Of a stretch of 64,000 nucleotides of DNA, positions 11,975 through 23,439 are shown piece after piece. A program made the translations under genes and the position numbers. This stretch comes from Euphorbia lathyris (Eukaryota > Streptophyta > Magnoliopsida > Malpighiales > Euphorbiaceae). A model generated the notes under the pieces. The model searched no databases. It was not told the DNA's origin and was given only the letters and a program-made list of their open reading frames with translations. Where the stretch lies: positions 3,601,001 through 3,665,000 of the forward strand of contig NC_088915.1 in assembly GCF_963576675.1 (NCBI RefSeq). The letters run 5' to 3'. Position 1 is the first letter of the stretch; each line of letters starts with the position of its first letter.

Positions 11975-13687
11975 TCAATTTTCTTGAGGACCTAAATCAG
12001 TTACCTGAGCATCCTCAGCATCTGCTGTAGGATTCAGTGAGTCTTGAATCTCAGCGAGATCAATATTGCTCCCACTGTCTACTTTGGAAAGGAATTCCTT
12101 TTCCAAAAAGACTGCAAACCTAGCCACGGATGTTTTATTCTCGGCTGGGTTGTAGAAGTAATAACCCTTAGTTTCCTTAGGGTAACCCACGAACTGGCAT
12201 TTGACAGATTTGGACTCTAGTTTGCCACTCATCAATTTCTTGACATGTGCATCACAGCCCCAAATCTTCATGAAGGAAACGTTGGGCTTTCGGCCTGTCC
12301 ATAATTCATATGGTGTTCCTTTAATTGCCTTGCTCGGTGTATTGTTAATTATATGAGCAGCAGTTTCCAAAGCAAATCCCCAAAAGGAGATAGGGAGAGA
12401 AGCTTGACTCATCATTGAGCGGACCATGTCGAGCAGGGTCCTATTCCTCCTTTCTGACACTCCATTCCATTGGGGTGTACCAGGAGGAGTGAGTTGGGAT
12501 ATAATTCCACACTCTCTCAAGAATGAGACAAACTCTTGGCTCAAGTATTCACCCACTCTATCAGACCGGAGCACTTTTACTTTCTTGCCAAGTTGATTTT
12601 CTACTTCATTTTTAAAATCTTTGAATCTCAAAAGAGTTTCAAATTTATGTTTCATCAGATACACATACCCATACCGACTATAGTCATCTGTTAAGGTAAC
12701 AAAGTACAGAAAACCAGATTTAGCACTAATGCTCATTGGACCACATACATCTGAGTGTATCAGTTCCAATAGCTCTGTGGACCTTACACCAGTTTTGGTG
12801 AAAGGCGCCTTTGTCATCTTCCCTCTTAAACAAGATTCACACGTGTCATAAGACTGCATGTCGAATGACCCTAGCGCTCCACTAGAGTAAAGCCTAGTTA
12901 TGCGTTTCTCATTTATGTGGCCAAGACGACAGTGCCAGATATATGTAGGATTTAGTTCATTAGTCTTAATCCTTTTAGCGTTTATGTTATAGATTGATTC
13001 ACTACGTTTTAGATCAAGGATATACAAACCATTTTCTAGAAATGCGGTTCCATAAACAATATTGCCACGATGTATAGAAATCCTACCACGTCCAATATTA
13101 AAATTAAAACCGAAAATATCCAACATAGAAACTGAGATAATATTCATGCGCATTGCAGGTACAAAACAACAATCTCTAAGTTCTAAAACTAAACCAGTAG
13201 GCATCTCTAAAGTGTAATCTCCGATCTCCAAGGCCTCTACACGAGCACCATTGCCGAATCGAAGATCCACTTCACCAGATCCTAACAACCTCCTATTTCT
13301 CAGTCCCTGCACATTTGAACAAATGTGAGTACCACATCCAGTGTCTAAAACCCAAGATGTAGAAATAGCCAGATTTATCTCAACAACATAAATGCCAGAA
13401 CCAGAAGCTTTAGCCTTCTGTTTCTCCCTTAGCTTTGGACACGTGTTCTTCCAGTGTCCCTTCTCATTACACTCGTGACAGATATCATCAGCCAAGGCCA
13501 ACCTACCTTTAGGAGCTGCCGCCTTCCTTGTCTTTGACTTGGCCTTTTGGGCGTTCGCCTTGGACTTGGACTTGGCCTTTCCCTTAGGTGTGTTCCCTTT
13601 GTTGGCTGGTAAGGTAGCAATCAGTACAGATCCCTGAAAGTTTTTCCTTTTCCAGGAGTGGTCTGAGTGAGTTGTTGCTTGTTGCAT
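11975..13687 (-). pseudogene. Copia B zinc knuckle, protease and integrase
   Basis: A 570-codon frame starts at an ATG at 13687, probably internal to the original polyprotein. In order it has a basic Lys-rich stretch (residues 35-60), a CCHC zinc knuckle (C70, C73, H78, C83), protease DTG at 115-117, the integrase zinc site (H252, H257, C283, C286) and the integrase triad D313, D376 and E412 with the normal 35-residue gap between the last two. The stop TGA at 11975-11977 comes from a frameshift, since coding similarity continues in another frame. No capsid part of gag is visible upstream. Confidence 0.9.
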
Positions 13688-15379
13688 TCATTATTTCTTT
13701 TATGTAACTTGGTGATTTTTATCTACGTGGAAAAATTACATTAGAGTTAGAATAAAGGGCTTAAGCCAAAGATCAAATTAATAATCCATTTTAATTTGTT
13801 ATTGGTGATATTTATTTGGCTGTCTTGACCAAGATCCACAATCCATCAATAATAGACCGAGCTAGGGCTCCGCCGTCGACCATTGACGATTTGGTAGGAT
13901 AAACTATCCAATCCTCCGCAAGGACTCTTGGTTTGATGGGCTTTGTGACACTTAGCCTATCTGTGCTTAGGGCCTGCTCTGAGCTAATGCTACCCACGTT
14001 GAGTCCAACCACCATACACGTGTTAGCCATACCGAAGTATCCTAACCCTCGACGGCCCACTAATTACTACAGCATACCTGCTAGGGCACGTCATACACTG
14101 TAGCACTACCTGGGAGGAAGAGGTGTGAATCTGGAAAGCACTTTTAAGCGACTCAATATTTCATTTTTCGGATTAATTAAGTGATACGGCTTTAACATAT
14201 AATTATCGCGGGTGATGTTCTGATGATCGTTGCTACTTATATTTCATGTTATACTAAGCAATTGTATAATCAAAATAAACATAGAGACTCTATGGGCCTT
14301 ATAATACATCCTAGTGAAACCAGATATACTATCTAATCTTCACGGGCTTGCTTCAAGTCTCCTTGGACTCCCACCATGGGCTTGGACCATCTGGGCTTCT
14401 TCACGACCAATTACAATTTTATGAATAGAACTTATTCTAAAATTACATTAATGAAAGAATGGCACGCAGGCCATATTTCCCAAAATAAATTAAATTACAA
14501 ACCGACTTTAATTTAGGGCCCATAGAACTCTATAACACATTGCTGCACGGTAAGACATACAAATATAATGCATGATCATGGCATTCCAAAATCATCTAAT
14601 AAAGTTAAGTCAAGTTACTTAGGGTGAAATCGCCAATTTTACCATATGTGACTAAGGCCCATAAAGGCCCAAACGGTTAACATCCATTTGTATGCAAAAT
14701 TACAATTTTGCTCCCTCTGAATTTTAGGGTCGTCACATATCCAAAATTTAGCCCTCCCAATTTAAACCGGTGTCACGGTTTATTGGGCCAATTTCAGAAA
14801 CGAACCATATTCAATTTTACACAAATTATCAATTCGATTAAAATTAAATATGCATGCCAATAAAAAAAACGTTTTAATACCAATAAATTTTCATTCAAAA
14901 CACGTTTAATAAATTAAACGGTATTAGGGTCCTGATTTTATTAAAAATACCCGTGAAATTTTTAAAGATTAAAATCAGTCCCGTTAAATCCAAAATTAGA
15001 CTAATTCTGAATTTTTAATGGACCCGGGACAGCGGCGGGGCTGCTGTCCGCGGACAGCAATAGTGCTGTTGTCCGCCCAACAGCAGCCGCGGGGCTGCTG
15101 TTCGCAGACAGCAGTCCCGCGACTGCTATACCGTGTCCGAAACTATTTTTTTATACTGTATAAATAAAACTGCTGCTGTATTTTTTTTTAAAAAAATTTA
15201 TTATTCTAAAAAATAATTTCAGAACCAAACACAACAAAATACAGACAGAAATAAAATTGAAAACTTCCTAGAACAATTTCTACACGAGGAATTAATAGGA
15301 AATTTCAAAAACTTGATTTGGAAAAATAATAAAACCAAATCATATTAATATTTCAATCAATCAAAACGGACTAAACCAT
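13688..15379 (-). other. Long leader of element B without recognisable gag
   Basis: About 1.7 kb separates the primer-binding site from the first pol frame, and I recognise no capsid sequence in it. An 82-codon frame at 13812-14060 has no match that I know. The segment is AT-rich except for the GC-rich hairpin cluster at 15022-15125. Gag may have been lost, or this element may be a packaging-dependent derivative. Confidence 0.7.
15022..15125. repeat. GC-rich cluster of short palindromes in the B leader
   Basis: A perfect 18-base palindrome, TGCTGTCCGCGGACAGCA, lies at 15042-15059, and a near-palindrome of the same sequence at 15095-15114. Related half-copies lie between them. The surroundings are very AT-rich. 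The position, just downstream of the primer-binding site in the element's RNA, is where retroelement dimerisation or packaging structures occur. A role here is inference. Confidence 0.6.
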
Positions 15380-15392
15380 GGCTCTGATACCA
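15380..15392 (-). other. Primer-binding site of element B
   Basis: The minus strand reads TGGTATCAGAGCC, the usual complement of the 3' end of initiator methionine tRNA. It lies one base inside the 5' LTR. Confidence 0.88.
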
Positions 15393-15393
15393 C

Positions 15394-17090
15394 TGTTAGG
15401 GATTATAGCCAGTTAATCAACTGTAGCGCAGCGGAATTGCGGTTTAAAATTTATTTCTAATCCCTTTGAGTTCGATCTTTGTCCGTTAACCATTGATTGA
15501 ATAAAACCTTTTGATCCGTTTAAGGATATAAACATACCCGGACTGTCTCTTCTAGAGACGGCTGAAGAATCCACAAGGTAGTAAGATCTCCGTAGTCAGG
15601 TGCACGAACAGCTATTGAGCCAGAACCGGTGCTAGCCGAAGAACGAAGAAGAACTGGAGAGATTTCGTAATTAGCCAAGAAAATCTTCACAATTGAAGTT
15701 GGGCCCGCCAATTTCAGTGCTCCTCCTTTTCAATTTTGTTGTGGCCGAATGTATATGTAGGTTAGATTAGGTTTAGAGTGTTTTAATTTATATATATAGT
15801 GTATTCCTAAACCTAATTGGTTTAGGGTTAATTGGTTAATTACAAAACTAATCCAATCCTAATCTAATTACATAAATAAATACCAATAATATTTATTCTA
15901 TGCAATTAGTTGTGATTAGATTAAATTTAATTACCCCAATTAAATGAATAACACTAATTAATAAATTGACGTATTAATCTAATTAATTATTCACTGAATG
16001 CAATTTCATTAATTTACAAATTAATTAATTACATCCCGTAAACTAATTAATCAATTAAATACCCAACACTTAAAACCATTAATCAATTACCTTGATACAA
16101 AGTACCAATTAATCAATTAATTAACCACCAATTAATTATCTTGACATTTTACTGTCAATCAATTAATTAATTTCATCTCTCCAATGTACCGTTCTATAAG
16201 TTCTAACTCAGATGTTCGATGTGCACGATCCTATGGGACTGTCCTTAGTTAGCAGTGGGCTCACGGCCCACAGACAGTAAGTGGGTTCTAGCAAACCATT
16301 ACTGTCCCTAACCAAGACAGAGTTTCAGCAGTCTAAAGATGCAGAGACCCTGTAGTTATCTCTTAACTTCTTTTACCATTTGATATCGATATTATAAACT
16401 AGAGGCATGGCGGCTGTCATCCTCTCTGATGTTTATGATATTTCTTGATCTAAAGTAGATTGATGAAACAGATAAGTAAACTACTTATCAGGGTGTGGCC
16501 ACACACTTATCAATCTCACTTATCAAGTGGCCTGTGATATCATCTCATTATTACATGAGTGGTAATTCCATCACTTCAATATCAATACCAACGTGTTCAC
16601 CTGTTCACCCAATCATACCCGTATTTAGCATCCTGTTACAGACCTGTTAGGCGTATGTCAAAGTGAACCGGATTCCATATTGATATTATAATGAAATCTG
16701 GTCTGAAGATAGTTAGAGACCTACTTAAGAAAACTAATGACACAACCACCACGTAGTTTTCTCGGGCGGATCGATCCAGTCACATGTATACAACATGTAC
16801 CCATATTCACAACTGACTTATCAAGTGCTATAGCTAGTATCAATTACTACCATACAGTCGTCGAATATACAAGTCTGTGGTCCTAATCATTCCCATGATA
16901 GAATGGACTTGGGATATGGTTTTACGATTATCAATCAATGAATTCTCTATTCATATTATAGCACAAGATATAAATGAACTAGATTAATGCCTTTATTAAT
17001 GTAACACAAATAGTGTATCTATGCAAGAATAATCAAAAAGCATAATACAATATACATGAACCAATGCCTAAGAACTAGGGCACACCAACA
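15394..17090 (-). repeat. 5' LTR of copia element B
   Basis: A 1697-base LTR adjoining the primer-binding site. It would carry the promoter of element B for minus-strand transcription. A 63-codon frame at 15520-15711 recurs at 8743-8934 in the other LTR. Confidence 0.92.
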
Positions 17091-17967
17091 ATACTAACTA
17101 TTACATATTTCTCTTTAGGTCCTCCGTCTTCTCCATGGCGCCTTGAAATTACATATTAATTTCTATACTACTAAAAGAAAACTTCAATTGAATTGAAGGG
17201 AATTAGATGAGAGGAGAAATTACAATAGATAGTAGAAAGGCAGGACGCGCAGGCGCTATTTCAAAAATACCAAAAGACTAAAGAGAGGGTCCAAATATGT
17301 CCATAACTCCAAACATGCATAGACTCAATTAAATAAATTTAATTGGTTGATTACATAACTATCTTATGTAATATTTATGTTAATCACATTAACTTATCAA
17401 ATTAACTTTCATCCAATTTTACTTCTAATAGTTTCGTATCTGTTATATTAATCCTTAGATTAATATCACCATACAAAACGTTAATTATGCACGTGCCATT
17501 TATTTTGATTTTAATTCATTTAACATTTTGATTTACAAATTGGTAAAACAAACTTTTAAACAAATTTTCATTCGATAATCAAAACAGAAAACTATCAATT
17601 TCTGAAACATATATATTTAAATATAAAAACGATTTTAAATATATATATATATCAGTTCTAAAACGGTTTTAAAACGATTTTCAGAAAATAGGAAAAACTA
17701 CTATAGATTTCCGTTTTATCTTTAGAATTAATAAAACTGATTTTATCAATCTAACTATAAAACTAATAGATTTCGTTATCATGATTATCAACCAAAATAA
17801 TTAGGAACATATGCATAATCTATTTTAATTAACAATTAATTAAAACTTATTTATCCTTAGGATTAATTAATCAAAACTTATTTATCAATTAACCTAACCA
17901 TAAATATTTATTCAATCCTATTGAAAAACTTCTAAATTTTCATATATGAAATAACGGATTTAACGAC
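17091..17967 (-). other. Leader of element A, part next to the primer site
   Basis: AT-rich non-coding sequence starting with the right ATACT duplication of element B (17091-17095). It contains runs of 'atatat' near 17640 and no coding frame. Joined with 7921-8611 it is the original leader of element A. Confidence 0.7.
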
Positions 17968-17980
17968 GGCTCTGATACCA
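17968..17980 (-). other. Primer-binding site of element A
   Basis: The minus strand reads TGGTATCAGAGCC, the same as in element B. It lies next to the 5' LTR boundary at 17982. Confidence 0.88.
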
Positions 17981-17981
17981 C

Positions 17982-19908
17982 TGAAGGAAAATAGGCAAAT
18001 GTTTGGCAGCGGAAATATAAAAATTGTAACCTATTTTCTTAAACCAAGATCCGTTAATCGTTGTTTCATACAAGGAAGGATAGAAGGAAATACCTTTTTG
18101 AAGAACTATCTACAGTTGCTAGCGAAGTGCCCTCAACTCTAGTTCCGAGTTCACGAGCACAAACCAAAAGATAAGATCAAACAAGTTAGAATCTCAACCA
18201 ATGAATAGCAACCAAAATAGATTGCCTCTAACAAGTCAACACAAGATCAAGGATAAAGAGAAAGAGATGAAATCAATAGAATGGAAGCGAGCAGAGCAAT
18301 TTCTTCTTCTACAATAGACTGGTCGAAATTCTCTCTCTGTTCCGGATTAACCCAATATGCCTATAAGGGGGGATATATATAGCCTCTTGTATCTAAAACC
18401 TTAGTTAGATAGAACTAGGTTACTTCTTTTGAGTTTTATTCTAAAATAAAACTTCATAAATATTATCTATGGTTTTTAGATAACTTCTTTATAGTTTTAT
18501 TCTAAAATAAAACTTCATAAATATTATCCACAGTTTTAGATAACTTCTTTATAGTTTTATTCTAAAATAAAACTTCATAAATATTATCTAAAGTTATATC
18601 TAAATATAAAGATGACATTAGGTTGTTTGGTAAAATAATATTTAGAAGCATTTAACCATTTTAAACCTTCTAACTTAATTATTCAATAATTATAATCTAA
18701 TCATAAATGACTAAAATAAATTAATTCTCATATGTATATATATATATATAATACATGTATTTCCCCTTTTTCTATTTGGGCCTTTATATTGGGCTTCCAT
18801 CTATTAATTAATATTCATTCCTCTTTTCGTTCCAAGTCTTATGTGTGACCCATTAGGTTCTTATTACTACTAGCCGTATACAACCATTAAATTAATTTCC
18901 CAAAGTTAATTTTAATCTTTGTATAACGGAATGAGTGCGAGGACTGTGATAGGCAGAACCATAAACATTCCCCCAGAGTTATAAGAAGACAGGTTGATTC
19001 CGTCGTTGACCTTTCCGTATTAGTTACAGTATAATTCGATCCTTCATCAACTACATCCTTGAACAGAATCTTATGGCTATGGATAATGTCAAGTCACATA
19101 TAGCGAGACGTTCGTTTTACTTGTACAGGCCGAGTTAACTCCAATTAGATAGGTTAAGTGAAATCTGCATTTCAAGTCTTAAGCTATCACCTTGCAAGGA
19201 TTTAGAGTCAAGTCTTCCACAAGCGATCCTTGGACGTATCTCCCATTTATCAGGAGTGACAAATGCTCAATCCAATGTTAACTATCCTGCAATTACTTCC
19301 TATGGTACCCAACGCCTGCCCGCACACACCCCAGAGTCATCTCTGTTATGGATCGTGTTTGAACAGAGTCAAAGTATCACATTCCATAATCCAGAATCAC
19401 TAATTAACAATCCTTTGAGTTTGAAGATTACTTATACCTATTAATACCAATGTGATGAACAGGTGACAGGGATAAATCCATCCATCCTGTTATCTCAAGT
19501 CGGGTCCCCAATCCTAATGAACGACGTTTCATCGGATCTATGTAACTGTCCAGATATCTATATATATGAAGCTTGTGAGATCAGTTTTCTGTCGGACAGA
19601 AGACATTGTTACATACAAGTCTCAACAGTGATATATCAATCCTAAACATATCACTTGACTTGGGGTGGTTTTAAGTTTATTAGTTTATGATAAAGTTTTG
19701 TCTCACTTCATGCTTGTATGAACACTTTATAATCACTTTAAACAAACTTACGTATTTCCTTTTATTAGACTTTATTTAGTGCTTAAAGGGATTGCCTTTA
19801 TATAGTTATAAAACATATATCTCATTAAAACAAATGATATAAAGAACAATTCATTTATATTAAGTTTGTATCCTGCAACAATTGTCTATAGGACACCAAA
19901 CCCCAACA
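17982..19908 (-). repeat. 5' LTR of copia element A
   Basis: A 1927-base LTR. Compared with the copy at 2408-4321 it has a 9-base insertion near 19137 and a slightly longer TA run near 18740. Frames at 19256-19444 and 19463-19645 repeat those of the other LTR and are not genes. Confidence 0.92.
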
Positions 19909-19913
19909 GAATA

Positions 19914-20143
19914 CCCAGGCCTCCGCCATCCATGTTTTTACCACAAGTAGACCACAACACAGCAACCAGCTTTCGAGATTCCCGATTCCCCGTCCAATGG
20001 AAGTTTCGAGTTGCTTTGTTGAGCTTGGTAAGGAGCGAAACAGGCCACCGGTAGACCATAAAAGAATGTATCAGAGCTCCAGCTAACGCTGATTTTATTA
20101 CCGTCAGCCTGCTAGTAAAGGAAAGAGTGGTCCCTTTCCAAGA
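19914..20143 (-). pseudogene. L1-type LINE ORF2 remnant, upstream half
   Basis: The minus-strand frame (SWKGTTLSFTSRLTVIKSAL, then NFHWTGN...MDGGGLGI) matches the end of the L1-type reverse transcriptase domain. It stops at the GAATA duplication and continues across copia element A at 2407. On its other side the LINE is cut at 20144 by a CACTA-type end. Confidence 0.72.
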
Positions 20144-20395
20144 CACTACAAGAAAAAACGTTATCACCGACGGAATGGACCGATGGAATTATTTGGGTCG
20201 GTATCACCGACGGAACACCGACATAATTTCTGTGTCGGAAATCTCCTACACATTTTACCTACTCATTTTCAGAATGTGTAGGTCATTTGTGGCCAAACTA
20301 TTCTCGCCTCCATCACCGACATTTTTAATAGGTGATTTTCCATGTCAGTGATGTCACCGACAATAACTTTTTATTGACCGACATATTTTGTGTAG
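20144..20395 (+). mobile_element. CACTA transposon end with sub-terminal repeats
   Basis: The sequence begins CACTACAAGAAAAAACG, the usual terminal motif of plant CACTA (En/Spm-type) elements. It is followed by at least four short 'caccgac' or 'accgac' sub-terminal repeats (about 20165-20390). I found no matching inverted end downstream. Gypsy coding sequence starts at about 20396, so only one end survives. It interrupts the LINE at 19914-20143. Confidence 0.65.
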
Positions 20396-21545
20396 GAGCT
20401 AAATATATGAAGACATATGAAGCAGTGAGTTCCCATTATTTCTGGCCTAGGATGAGGAGAGACGTTGCCTACTTAGTAGAACGATGCTATATTTGCCAGA
20501 CCGCCAAGGGACGCACTACAAATGCTGGTTTACAGCTACGCTTGCCTGTGCCGGAAACCATATGGGAGGATCTGTCCATGGATTTTGTCCTAGGGTTACC
20601 CAGAACTCAGAGAGGCATGGATTCCATCTTTGTCGTGGTTGATCGATTTTCGAAGATGGCCCACTTCATACCATGTCTCAAGACTAACGATGCCTCAGCG
20701 ACTGCTAAGCTATTTTTCAAAGAGATTGTCAGGCTACATGGCATACCTAAGAGCATTGTCTCAGATCGTGATACGAAGTTCCTCAGTCACTTTTGGCTCT
20801 GTTTGATACGTCTCTGAAGTTTAGTACCACCGCCCACCCTCAAACAGACGGGCAGACAGAAGTGGTCAATAGAACTTTGGGAAACTTACTGCGCAGCAAA
20901 TGTAAGGATAAGCCCAGGATGTGGGATGTGGTTTTAGCCCAAGTTGAGTTCGCCTACAACGGCTCTGTACATTCAGGAACCGGGAGAACCCCATTTGAGG
21001 TTGTATACACGAAGACCCTGAATCACGTCCTTGATATAGCCCATCTTCCTAAAGGAAACATGACTGTCAACCAGCTAGCCAAGGATTATGTACAGATGCA
21101 CCAAGAGGTGAGAGAGACTCTTAAGGAGAGAAGTCAGAAATTAAAAGCTAAGGCAGATGAGCACCGCAGGGACCTACAGTTTGAAGTTCGGGATGAGGTT
21201 ATGGTATATTTGGGCAAAGAGAGACTCGCCAACGCCGCAAGCAGCAAGCTTCGGCCTAGGAAATACGGGCCATATAAGGTCACCAAGAAGGTCAATGCCA
21301 ATGCCTACCATATAGCATTGCCGAATTGACTTGGTAAAATCTCACCAGCATTCAACATCCGTGACCTTAGCCCATGGAAGCCGGATGGTCCTTTGGAGTT
21401 CAACAAAGACGAGTCAGCGCCGAGATCTTTTAAAGAATGGGAGAATGATGCGGACATCCTAACTGGGATCACTGATCATGCGCGCTCTGGCGGATCCTTA
21501 TACATCAGACCTACGGAGGTTGTACCTAGGAGGGCGAATCCCTAG
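20396..21545 (+). pseudogene. Ty3/gypsy integrase with C-terminal region, broken
   Basis: The plus-strand frame from about 20396 carries the end of the integrase zinc site ([20 protein letters not shown]) and the catalytic core (SMDFVLGLP, then VSDRDTKF). It breaks by frameshift near 20810 and continues in another frame with HPQTDGQTEVVNRTLG and a C-terminal region (RDEVMVYLGKERL...LRPRKYGPY). A TGA at 21327-21329, where a Trp codon would be expected, interrupts the tail, and similarity continues to a TAG at 21543-21545. All upstream gag, protease and RT are missing. Confidence 0.85.
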
Positions 21546-22007
21546 GACATACGAGCGGGGCGGATCTAGGAGTACACAAGGAGGCGTATCAACATCCACC
21601 CCTGGGCGGATCTCTAGGTTACTTCCTCACGAAGGATTTCACCAACAACCCTGACACTCCGTACCTGTACCTTGGTACTGATTGTCGGGGTGTATTACCC
21701 TTTTACCCTTTTTCTCGATAACCTTATTGTAACCCTAGTAGGGGTAATGCTTGTCCTTTTTTTGTTATCTTTAGGGGATGTATTTAAACCCCCATTTTGT
21801 AAGGATGAGCCAACTTTTATCAATCAAAATCATTCTCTTTGAGAACTTAAGGTTTATACCTTGTTTATTGGGATTCACTCCTTCTAGTTTAGCTAGAGAA
21901 GAACCTCTTTGTTGGTTTACGATTAAAACCTTCATTTATCGCTTTCAATCTGTATCAGAGGATGTGAGATAGGATGAGCCATTGACAAGGAGAGCAAGTC
22001 ACATTCT
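21546..22007 (+). repeat. Gypsy 3' flank with possible LTR
   Basis: Non-coding sequence after the gypsy integrase. A stretch at 21683-21957 begins TGTCGGGGTG, contains TATTTAAA at 21780 and ends TATCA, which would fit a short LTR with TG...CA ends. No second copy is present, and the bases before it are not clearly purine-rich, so this is a guess. Confidence 0.35.
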
Positions 22008-22572
22008 TGTTGGAAGTAGGAGTATGCATGTTTTTATGTGCATATTAAATGAATCTATTATGTCAAGAAGATGAAGGGTTATGCTTTCAACCTAGTTAAG
22101 AAGTTAAAAGGTTATCTTGATCTCTAGAACCTATTAATTGAAAGTGGAGTTTACGAAGCATCATACCCTTTGGTATGGTTCTTTGTTTCCTCTAAATAGA
22201 GACTCCATATTTCTGAAGAAAACAAGTTGTAGAAAGGTTTGAGTATTTGCCTAGAAGTATTACTAGAATTCTCATTCTACATACCTGTGCTAATTGTGTG
22301 CGGTCAAAACAGAGCAGGGTGTACTTGGGTTTTTGGGCAGTGAGTGAGTGATTTAATGTTGTAATACTTATACTCATTTCTCCTATAGTGCAAGCGGCTT
22401 CTTGTAGTAGGTCCAAGGATTAGCCACTGTTTTATGGTGAGCCTTGTAAAAATCATTGTGTTCTTTCTTGTTTGTTTATTTCCTGTATTCTGTGTTTTAT
22501 TTCCATATTTTTTCATTGTGTCCTGGAAGAGGAATTTGGTACTTTGTGATCATTTTTTTTTAATTCCTAACA
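22008..22572 (+). repeat. Possible 5' LTR of a copia element
   Basis: This stretch starts TGTTGGAAG and ends CTAACA. It is followed two bases later by TGGCATCAGAG (22575-22585), which resembles a methionine-tRNA primer site. A copia gag start follows at 22602. The matching 3' LTR is not in the window, so the left boundary is uncertain. Confidence 0.45.
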
Positions 22573-22601
22573 ACTGGCATCAGAGTTATCTGGTTCGAAC
22601 A

Positions 22602-23439
22602 ATGGCAGGATTAGATGGAATAAGTTCTGGAATAAACAAGTTTGATGAAACTGACTTTTCATTTTGGAGATTACAAATTATAGACTATTTGTATAGCAAA
22701 AAGATGCACTTGCCGCTTTTAGAAGTGAAACCATCAGACATGAGCCAAGAGGATTGTGAACTTCTCGATCGACAAGTGGTGGGCGTAATCAGACTGACGC
22801 TAACACATAATGTCGCTTATAACGTAGCAGAAACCAAGTCAATGGTTGAAATGATGAGACTTTTATCAGATATGTACGAGAAGCTTCCGCAAATAACAAG
22901 GTACATCTAATGAAACGCTATTCAATTTAAGAATGGGTGATAGTGCTTCAATTGCAGAACATATAAACGAGTTCAATACCATTGTTGCTCAACTAAGGTC
23001 TGTTGATATTACCTTTGATGATGAGGTACATGCTCTAATTCTTTTAGCTTCATTGCCTAATAGTTGAGATCATATAAGTGTTGCGATTAGTAATTCTGTT
23101 GGCAAGGGAAAATTGTCATTTAGTGATGTATGGGATCGAATTCTTGCAGAAGAAGTGTGAAGGATTGATTCCAGTGAAGGTACATCGACAAGTTCTGCCT
23201 TAAATGTTGAAAACAAAGGATGAAGGAATAAAAGGAATTCCAACCGAGGACGAGGCAGATCAAAGTCAAGGAATGGCAGATCCAAATCAAGAAACAAATG
23301 GAAATTGAAGTGCTTGAATTGTGGAAAGCTCGGACATGTGAAGGCTAAATGCAGACTTCCAAAGAATGAAGACAATAAGAAAGCTGCAAATATTGTAGCC
23401 GATAAGGTAAAAGATGCCTTACTTTTTTTGTTGATTGTT
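22602..23439 (+). pseudogene. Copia gag remnant
   Basis: Begins MAGLDGISSGINKFDETDFS and continues with gag capsid sequence ending YEKLPQ. A frameshift near 22900 is followed by more capsid sequence (LFNLRMGDSASIAEHINEFN). In-frame TGA codons then lie near 23065, 23157 and 23221, where Trp, Arg and Arg would be expected. A Ser/Arg-rich stretch precedes an intact CCHC knuckle (CLNCGKLGHVKAKC) at about 23311-23352. The decay pattern is mostly C-to-T or G-to-A. Confidence 0.8.

Larger units (their letters stand above)
8617..17090 (-). mobile_element. Copia element B, 8.5 kb, nested in element A
   Basis: LTR copies at 8617-10279 and 15394-17090 start TGTTA and end CACACCAACA in plus orientation. 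ATACT flanks the element at 8612-8616 and 17091-17095. The primer-binding site (15380-15392) and polypurine tract (10280-10293) place it on the minus strand. The LTRs differ at about nine substitutions by eye plus one 34-base indel, so the insertion is young. It shares lineage features with host element A: the same tRNA primer type, a near-identical polypurine tract and similar pol. Confidence 0.94.
2408..19908 (-). mobile_element. Copia element A, 17.5 kb including nested element B
   Basis: Two LTR copies (2408-4321 and 17982-19908), both starting TGAAGGAAAATAGG and ending CCCCAACA in plus orientation, bound the element. GAATA flanks it on both sides (2403-2407 and 19909-19913). The primer-binding site at 17968-17980 and the polypurine tract at 4322-4335 show that it reads on the minus strand. 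About 8.5 kb of its length is inserted element B plus one duplicated ATACT, so A itself is about 9 kb. It sits inside an L1-type LINE. The coding part is heavily damaged. Confidence 0.93.
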
